A stretch of 14,565 nucleotides of DNA from Tieghemiomyces parasiticus (Eukaryota; Kickxellomycota; Dimargaritomycetes; Dimargaritales; Dimargaritaceae): positions 1-14,565 of the forward strand of contig JANBPT010001102.1 of the NCBI GenBank assembly GCA_027575765.1, given 5' to 3'. Below the pieces are notes generated by a model. It was not told the DNA's origin. It did not search any database and saw nothing but the letters and a program-made list of their open reading frames with translations. Positions within the stretch are counted from its first letter, which is position 1; each line of letters opens with the position of its first letter. The position numbers were made by a program, and so were the translations under genes. This document shows, piece by piece, positions 8,901 to 14,565 of the stretch.

Positions 8901-10946
8901 ATGAATCCCAGCATAACTCCGCGGGTCCCACTCTTTCACTCCGGAGACCAGGTCGACAGCGCCCCGCCCCAGGCGCCACAACCGTTCCGCTTACCACCCA
9001 CCTTTGGAATTCCCAATACCGGTCCGCTCGTCTCAGGGTCTCTATTGCGCAGCCTTACCGTGACTCTACCTCGGCCCCCAGTGAGTGAACCGGCCAACGC
9101 TGGCTCGTCTGGCGTATGGCCGAGTATCCGAGCCGCCCCTGGCGGCCAGACCTCTTCCTTTCATTCACTGCTAGCGACCTGGCGGCGTGATTCGGGTGTC
9201 ACCTACCCGGGTCTCCCAAGCGGTGGATTTACCCATACCACCCCTCCGAGCGCGCCAGGGAAACCACCTACGGACGTCCAGAAGGACACCAGTACCAGTT
9301 TACACTCCGTCAAAGATCGGATACCGGCTACACTCAACCCGCCGACCTGTGTCGCCTTACCCAACAGTTTACCGCATCCCCCGACGGACGGGAACAACCG
9401 CTCAGTTTCCTGGCCCATAGCACCCGCGTTCCCCGCACTAACCCAGACCGCACCGCAACCCGTTGCCCCGACTTTCCCGGCTCCCGCGGCCGACAAACTG
9501 CCGGCCCCGCCTGAGCCGGTGGAGCGTAATGAAAAGGAGGAGGCCGATAGCGAGCCGGAAATAGAGTACGAAGTCGAGACCATCCTCGACCGCGAACTGC
9601 GCAATGGACAGCCGTACTATCTGATCAAATGGAAGGGGTACGCCGAGACAGACAACACCTGGGAACCGTTAGAATGTCTCAACTGTCCTGACCTCTTACG
9701 TGAGTTCTTGGCCCAGCGATCAGCCAAGGCCGGCACCAAGAGTGGCAAGCGTAAGACCAAGGCCAAACCCACCTTGTCTGCTTTGTCGATGACCGCGCTA
9801 CCCACCCTGCCATCTCAACCCTCGCGGGAATCCTCCGTCCGCGAGGCCACCGGCGCGTCCCCGGCCGCCTCCACCGCGCCGAAAGCTGTTAAGCCGGCCT
9901 TAGTGAAGACAGTGAAGGTTGTGACCGCCGATGCATCAGACAAGGCGATTCGGCCGAAAGCCGCAGGCGTGCGTAAAGCACACCGCGCCACCCGGCCGCC
10001 CCCGCAGCGGAGGCACGCGCTCCACCGCGGCCTCGAGGCCATCATGGCTGCACCACTCAAACCCAACATCCAAGCGTTTCTGGCGTTGGTCCGAAACGCC
10101 CAAGGCCCGCCTATCTCGGTGGTCAACGATGTGGATGACGAAGGTCCGCCCACGGACTTCACCTACGTCGACCATCTGATCTATACGGCCGGGGTGCCAC
10201 AGCCAGATCGGGACGCGCTCTGTGGCTGCCAATGCCCGCGAGGCTGCGCTCGGGAATTCCCCGGCCGGTGCGCCTGTCGCCACCAGGACGGCGATGAGTT
10301 CCCGTATGACCATAACGGCCGAGTGGTCATCGAGCCTGGTTACCTCATTGTAGAGTGCAATTCCAAGTGCGCCTGTGGGCCCGAGTGTCCCAACCGCGTG
10401 GTGCAGCGGGGTATGCAGGTCAAGCTAGAAATTTTTAAGACGCCTCACAAGGGCTGGGGCGTGCGCGCCAAGCAAACAATCCCCAAGGGTACCTTTATCA
10501 GCGAATACGCGGGCGAGATCCTCACGTTTGCCGAGTCCCTCCGCCGTGGGGAGGAGTACGATAACATTGGCCGCACGTACCTGTTCAACATTGACCACGA
10601 AACGGCCGATGACGAAGACCCGGAGTATACTGTCGACGCGTACCATTATGGTAATGTAACGCACTTTTTTAACCATTCATGCGAACCCAACCTGGCAGTT
10701 TACCCGGTCCTCATCGACCACCCGCACGTCGCCCTACACCGCCTCGCTTTCTTTGCTACCAGGGCTATCGCTAAGGGTGAAGAGCTGACCTTCGACTACC
10801 ATACTGACCGTACGGGCGTGGACGCGGAATCGGACGGCGGGACCGGCGACGGTGTATCGTCTGTCTCAAACGATTCTAAGCTCACGTTGCAGTTGAAGTG
10901 TATGTGTGGGGCCAAGAAGTGCCGCGGGGCCCTCCATGCAGTGTAG
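8901..10946 (+). CDS. clr4: Chromodomain-SET histone H3 lysine-9 methyltransferase (Clr4/SUV39 type)
   Basis: A 681-residue intronless reading frame. The start is fixed by an in-frame TAG two codons upstream of the ATG. Residues 1-215 are Pro/Ser/Thr-rich and probably disordered, ending in an acidic patch (210-222). A chromodomain follows (about 222-272), with the methyl-lysine cage residues expected at Y223, W244 and Y247 and the NTWEP motif. A basic Ala/Pro/Lys linker runs to about 400. The pre-SET region (about 405-500) carries the nine-cysteine zinc cluster: C443, C445, C449, C457, C459, C486, C490, C492 and C496, with C441 extra. The SET domain (about 505-640) has GWGVRA, EYAGEI, NHSCEPN (591-597) and ELTFDY (628-633). 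A post-SET CMC-x4-C (667-674) closes the protein. All catalytic and zinc ligands appear intact, so it should write H3K9 methylation for heterochromatin, with the chromodomain reading the same mark. The long N-terminal extension is unusual, because fission-yeast Clr4 and human SUV39H1 have the chromodomain near the N-terminus. Confidence 0.95.
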   Translation: MNPSITPRVPLFHSGDQVDSAPPQAPQPFRLPPTFGIPNTGPLVSGSLLRSLTVTLPRPPVSEPANAGSSGVWPSIRAAPGGQTSSFHSLLATWRRDSGVTYPGLPSGGFTHTTPPSAPGKPPTDVQKDTSTSLHSVKDRIPATLNPPTCVALPNSLPHPPTDGNNRSVSWPIAPAFPALTQTAPQPVAPTFPAPAADKLPAPPEPVERNEKEEADSEPEIEYEVETILDRELRNGQPYYLIKWKGYAETDNTWEPLECLNCPDLLREFLAQRSAKAGTKSGKRKTKAKPTLSALSMTALPTLPSQPSRESSVREATGASPAASTAPKAVKPALVKTVKVVTADASDKAIRPKAAGVRKAHRATRPPPQRRHALHRGLEAIMAAPLKPNIQAFLALVRNAQGPPISVVNDVDDEGPPTDFTYVDHLIYTAGVPQPDRDALCGCQCPRGCAREFPGRCACRHQDGDEFPYDHNGRVVIEPGYLIVECNSKCACGPECPNRVVQRGMQVKLEIFKTPHKGWGVRAKQTIPKGTFISEYAGEILTFAESLRRGEEYDNIGRTYLFNIDHETADDEDPEYTVDAYHYGNVTHFFNHSCEPNLAVYPVLIDHPHVALHRLAFFATRAIAKGEELTFDYHTDRTGVDAESDGGTGDGVSSVSNDSKLTLQLKCMCGAKKCRGALHAV

Positions 10947-11218
10947 GGACCGTTACTGCTCATATGCTATGTCTTTCCCTCTTGTAACCCACCTTATTTT
11001 ATCCTGAGTACCCCTCAATTATCTCTGAACCTCCCCCAGCATTCTCTCTCTCTCCCATGTTTATATTCTACTCGAGCCCATCTTGCACCCGTACCACTAG
11101 GTCCCGCTTGTCTACGTCGAATCTAGTACTCAGATTTCACCCTATTTCATTTTTCATAGTATTCCATCAGTTATTTAGTCCCTGTAGCCGCCATTTCTTG
11201 TCTGCCGGACAACTTCCA

Positions 11219-11224
11219 AATAAA
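11219..11224 (+). promoter_or_regulatory. Candidate polyadenylation signal of the SET gene
   Basis: AATAAA 273 bp after the stop codon of the methyltransferase and 370 bp before the next start codon. It is the only canonical hexamer that I see in this intergenic stretch. Fungal signals are loose, so this is a suggestion. Confidence 0.4.
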
Positions 11225-11276
11225 CCGTACGGTCACTCCGACAGGTTTGAAAGGCTGTTTGGCTAGCTTGCCTTTG

Positions 11277-11531
11277 ATGCTGAGTATGGTCGAGTCTCAA
11301 CTTTCTCCAAGGTCAAAGTTGACGACAGGACGTGAAGAAGAGAGCGGTGTAGTGCCTACGCAAATCGGAACTGTGGCACAACACCCACGGAGCGCGCTGG
11401 GCAAGAAATTAGCTGGGTGCGACAGATGCCGAGAGAGAAAAGTACCGACATGTCTCTCTTGCCTACCAACTCGTGAATTCCGGACTTCTCCCGCATCTGC
11501 ATCCGAAAATCCCACAGCGGACTCATCCTAG
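11277..11531 (+). other. Upstream open reading frame with a CX2C-X7-CX2C motif, before the UBOX5-like gene
   Basis: An ATG-led frame of 84 codons ending 58 bp before the UBOX5-like start. It contains GCDRCRERK followed closely by PTCLSC, giving four cysteines spaced CX2C-X7-CX2C (residues 48, 51, 59 and 62). The first half closely resembles the start of a fungal Zn2Cys6 transcription-factor finger, but two of the six cysteines are missing and no activator follows. It could be an upstream ORF in the UBOX5 leader, a decayed zinc-cluster fragment or chance. I do not call it a real protein gene. Confidence 0.2.
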
Positions 11532-11589
11532 GACCCTTCCCACCTTCTGGACCCCTCCTGCTCGTCAACCACTTTTCCGTTTTCTTTCC

Positions 11590-13231
11590 ATGTCCGACCC
11601 ACCGACGCTACCCCGGCGAGCGGTGGTCAACCTCGCGCAGACCCGCTTCCTTCGTAGCATATCGTGCGGCAACACTCCTACGGCCGACGGCCACGACGTA
11701 TGGACCCTTGTTGCCCGTATCCCCACGGATTCCGACGACACCGCTGCCCCCATCCGGGACAGTCTAGGCCCGCCGCCCCCCTTTATGGCGGAAAGCTTTG
11801 TCAAACCGCCCGTGACGATTACCCTCGATTTCCGCCAGCCCGTGCGGATATGGGGGGTTAGCTTACAGCCCCGGGTCGGTCGGCACTGCACACGTGTCAT
11901 CCAGGTCGGGGTTGTCCAGGCGGAGCCGTCAATGCGACACCACCCATATTCTAAATCAGCCGTAACTAAGAGTCCCCCGGCTGAACCCCGGATCATTGGC
12001 ACGCTAGTCATTCCTAACCCAGATATACCATCCACCCTGGTAAGCTGCTTTTTTTTGTGCCCGATCCTTTTAAGGAAGGCTCGGAGGCCAGCACTTACCT
12101 ATCCAGTAGCGTTAGCCAAACTAACCAGTTCCGTATAACCCTCACTGCTGTAGTATTTCGGCCTGTATGACCGCCACCATCCCCTGTCTAAATTTGCCCT
12201 CGTCGATCGTGAGACTGGCGAACGGGTAAGTCAGCTATCCTATGAGAAGCGTTGAAAGCGACCCGGGCGCTTCCTCTGGAATGGGGGCCCGCAATGGATA
12301 CCCTTATCAACGATAATACCTCGAATCCCTTACCGCTTGCTTCCCCCGGCTCTCTCTTACTTCCTCTCCGCTGCCTTTAAATCGGAAAATCTAGATCGAT
12401 GATGCCGAGTGGTCGGCCTTCCAACGGCAGCCCTACCACCTTAACCGGATAACCCGGCTAACGCTGACTGTCTTGGGTGTCCACGGGGTCTCACTGGTGG
12501 CCCTGGCTGCACTCCGGATCTGGGGTACACTTGATGGGCCACAGCCGGCCTCCCCGCGGAAACTGAGTCAACCCGCTAGCCCTTCGCGGGCTCGGTCGTC
12601 TATTGCCCACCGGGATGTACTGGCCGAACCCTCGCGGCCCGTACCGCCCGATTTCATTGATGCCATCACTGATGAAGTTATGACCAACCCTGTAATACTG
12701 CCATCGGGCAAAGTCTGCGACTTCTCAACCAATATCCTCGGAATTTTGCCTCAACAACCGACATGTATATATATATCTGTTTTTCATTGCCTCCTCCCCC
12801 CATCCTGTCATCGCAAATTGACCGACATTGGATCTCATTAATGTTCATACTTCATCTATACCACTTCCCCGATGATTGGTCTACGTGTTGCTGCTTTGTC
12901 TACCAGAGTCAGTATCTTCACTTTCTCCCCTCATCCTCTCGCCGCCTTCCCTCCCGATATAGCTTGGTCTCGTTGCTATTTTCACCTTCTGATCTAAATG
13001 TTCTAGATAACCTGATTGGCAAGTGCCAGTGTGTCCCTTAACTCGCTGAATTGCCTGCTGCCCTGCTCACCCACTTCGCGTTTATCACTCCAGAAACATT
13101 TCCACGCAGCACCCACCGCTAAAGACCCCTTTTCGGGTGTGCCGATCGAATGGTCTGACATCCGGCCCGTAGACGCCCTGCGCCAGCAGATTGAGCGCTG
13201 GCGGACCAGCTTATCCCAGAGCCTAGAGTAA
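11590..13231 (+). CDS. UBOX5: RNF37/UBOX5-like U-box E3 ubiquitin ligase, four exons
   Basis: Proposed exons: 11590-12039, 12154-12225, 12395-12731 and 13089-13231 (333 residues; 339 if exon 4 starts at 13071). The start is the first ATG of its open frame. The N-terminus (VVNLAQTRF...TADGHDVWTLV, later FVKPPVTITLDF) matches the RNF37 N-terminal region, where animal proteins read VINL...SADGYEV and FIKPPV. Exon 3 contains the repeat-like LTLTVLGVHGVS...ALRIWG segment and the start of the U-box (VPPDFIDAITDEVM, then ILPSGKVCDFST). Exon 4 completes it (DPFSG, then a C-terminal helix). A U-box recruits a ubiquitin-charged E2; animal UBOX5 is a nuclear E3. The protein ends soon after the U-box and lacks the C-terminal RING-like part of the animal protein. 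Introns 1 and 2 are GT-AG and phase 0. Intron 3 appears to be AT-AC. Confidence 0.85.
12040..12153 (+). other. Intron 1 of UBOX5-like gene (GT-AG, phase 0)
   Basis: The donor GTAAGC follows an exon end at a codon boundary. CTAAC near 12121 is a good major-spliceosome branch point, and the acceptor is CTGTAG at 12148-12153. The nearer AG sites (after CCAG at 12128 and before) lead into stop codons. The chosen one opens the frame YFGLYDRHHPL, which fits the family. Confidence 0.75.
12226..12394 (+). other. Intron 2 of UBOX5-like gene (GT-AG, phase 0)
   Basis: Consensus donor GTAAGT after GAACGG, and acceptor ATCTAG at 12389-12394. Joining keeps the frame and leads into IDDAEWSAFQ and the conserved LTLTVLG...LRIWG segment. 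Confidence 0.75.
12732..13088 (+). other. Intron 3 of UBOX5-like gene, candidate AT-AC (U12-type) intron
   Basis: The intron begins ATATCCTC directly after an exon ending TCA ACC A (phase 1). ATATCC is the minor-spliceosome donor hexamer. TCCCTTAAC at 13034-13042 matches the U12 branch-point consensus TTCCTTAAC at 8 of 9 positions. Two AC acceptors are in frame. The one at 13087-13088 yields STIQKHF, the canonical U-box helix start. The one at 13069-13070 is closer to the branch point but adds six residues. The branch point is 47 or 29 nt from the acceptor, longer than usual for U12 introns. A GT-AG alternative (GTATAT at 12765 to GCAG at 13109) is also in frame but gives a non-canonical helix. 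Confidence 0.6.
12765..12775 (+). repeat. Short TA microsatellite
   Basis: GTATATATATA inside intron 3 of the UBOX5-like gene. Its first bases also form the weak alternative donor GTATAT. Confidence 0.7.
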
Positions 13232-14565
13232 CGACCATGGTCTCCGGGGCTTCGTGAGTTGGCGGGCAGCCATGCTGGGTGAGTATAGTGACGATCAAAG
13301 CCATCCCATGAAGCTGGCACTTTGTATACTCAAAGGCCGAGGCAGTCCGGCACGAGAAACATTCTGATGGGTTCCTACGAAATGTCCACGCTATCTTGGC
13401 GCACACCTTTCGTAGCTAGGGCTGGAGGTGCGCCGACTCTTCACCTACGCGCGCAAATGTTGACAATTTTCCACGCCCCCCCACTCTCTCTATCTATCTA
13501 TCTCACTCTATTCTATGGACAACACCCGTAGGCTGAATCAAATGACGATCCCCATCTGCTGGGAGCGGGCAGGCTGCCAGTGAAACTCGGGACCCATTTT
13601 TGAAACGCCAGATGCGGGGCTAGTGTACTGTCTGGCTTGCTTAACGTTTCACCACCTTGGTGCGGTGTGGCTGTTGAACGAGCTTGGTCACGGCCCAGTA
13701 ATCCGGCAGACCGTCTTGCCTGGTCCGCAGTAAAGGCCACGTCTATCATACACCTGCGATAAGGACCCCGCACCTCACGATTAGGGCCGTGCCTGGGCGG
13801 TTTCGACATAACCAACATAATGGCCATCGGATCTTCAATTGTCCGTATCCCAAGGCAGTGGCGCCACCTATGGGTCGTCCGATAGACCTATCAGTTCCAG
13901 CCCTTTTCCGCTGCTCGGCCCAACAATAGTTGATGCAGGCTAAATTAGCTGGTGGGAACGGACCAGGGGGTGGTCGACAACACAGTTGACACGCGATGGT
14001 GTGGACGATGGGGGGGGGGAATTGTCCCGGCCACCTGACAGGTACTCCCAGGGCGGACCTAGACCCCCCCCCACTCCTCTAATGCCACCGCCACCCCTTT
14101 TCATGCGCCCCGCGGCGAGGAGGGGATGGGTCTGCTTACAGGTGCAGTGATTAAAAGCGAATGTCCCTCTGAGTCCAATTAAGGTGCATAGCCGGTCCAG
14201 CGTTGATTTAGAGACGACATGTACCCTACACCTATCGAACCCTGCTACCGGTTGGGGTCGGAGACAGGCTTTAGGCGCTAGGTAAACGCCATGTCCACCC
14301 ACCGCATCATGCCTGGCGGCGAACCACCATCCAGGTCGGCCTGGGGCTGTAACCCCTCCCCCCGAGCCTTCGGGATAGCGACCAGGCTCAGATCAGTAGA
14401 GACGAGTCCACATTCACCTCCCTGGCCTAGCCCTAATTCAGTGTAGTGAGGGGTCACTGCTGCCTTCCGGTCGCAGTGTGTACCTATTGGGGCCGTGAGA
14501 GGTCGAACTGGCGCACGGCGTATCACGTTGGGCCTGGTTGGGGCAAACAGGACCACCCAACCTGC
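13232..14565. other. GC-rich 3' region, no gene recognised
   Basis: Composition here is close to that of the two large genes and clearly richer in GC than the spacer at 3-8 kb. Open frames exist only on the minus strand in pieces (13513-13827, 13940-14302, 14278-14556), and none shows a domain, signal peptide or family motif that I know. It may hold exons of a spliced gene continuing beyond the window, or the promoter of one. G and C homopolymer runs occur near 14011 and 14066. Confidence 0.4.
13484..13503 (+). repeat. CT / CTAT microsatellite
   Basis: CTCTCTCTATCTATCTATCTC, about 250 bp after the UBOX5-like stop codon. Simple-sequence repeat. Confidence 0.85.

Noticed and set aside
9203..9604. 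133-codon minus-strand frame within the SET gene
   Set aside because: It is the antisense shadow of the Pro/Ser-rich coding region, which carries the real conserved protein.
12765..13109. GT-AG alternative for UBOX5 intron 3 (GTATAT to GCAG)
   Set aside because: It keeps the frame, and the loop length equals that of the animal protein, but it replaces the conserved STI-x-KH helix start with an Asn-Ile-Leu-Gly sequence, and its donor is weak. It is kept as the main alternative, not as the preferred model.
14225..14262. On the minus strand GGTTCGATAGG looks like a pol III B box
   Set aside because: The flanking bases do not pair as a T stem, and no acceptor or anticodon stem can be built around it.
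171..14565. CRISPR array, integron, bacterial operon or phage content
   Set aside because: No regularly spaced repeats, no ribosome-binding sites and no prokaryotic gene families; the genes and introns are eukaryotic.

Overview
The window looks like nuclear DNA of a fungus, possibly an early-diverging one. Evidence: a pol III tRNA gene with internal boxes and a T-run terminator; genes set in long AT-rich, repeat-bearing spacers; short introns with GTAAG donors; TATA boxes upstream of pyrimidine-rich leaders; and a Clr4/SUV39-type histone H3K9 methyltransferase with both a chromodomain and a SET domain. The exact lineage cannot be fixed from the sequence, and a small-genome non-fungal opisthokont is not excluded.

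Layout. 89-161: intronless tRNA-Gln(CTG) with a T5 terminator. 171-2570: non-coding, with one copy (A) of a diverged dispersed repeat. 2574-2928: a compact gene with a TATA box and a 71-residue secreted-peptide precursor (signal peptide, Pro/Ser-rich pro-region, dibasic Arg-Arg site, basic glycine-rich amphipathic C-terminal peptide). 3087-8890: a long AT-rich spacer without a convincing gene. It holds more copies of the dispersed repeat, a second direct repeat whose end folds into a TGTGGT...ACCACA hairpin, a perfect 22-bp palindrome and small repeats. 8901-10946: intronless chromodomain-SET methyltransferase. 11590-13231: a spliced gene that I recognise as the fungal counterpart of RNF37/UBOX5, a U-box E3 ubiquitin ligase. 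13232-14565: GC-rich sequence with no gene I can recognise.

The two large genes lie in the same direction about 640 bp apart. One is a nuclear heterochromatin writer; animal UBOX5 is a nuclear E3 ligase. Nothing shows that they work together beyond shared nuclear location.

The most interesting observation is the third intron of the UBOX5-like gene. No GT-AG solution gives a canonical U-box helix there. An AT-AC intron does: it starts ATATCC, the minor (U12) spliceosome donor hexamer, and contains TCCCTTAAC, an 8/9 match to the U12 branch-point consensus. It ends in an in-frame AC and restores the family's Ser-Thr-Ile-x-Lys-His helix start. The second point of interest is the small secreted peptide, which is built like an antimicrobial or signalling peptide precursor.
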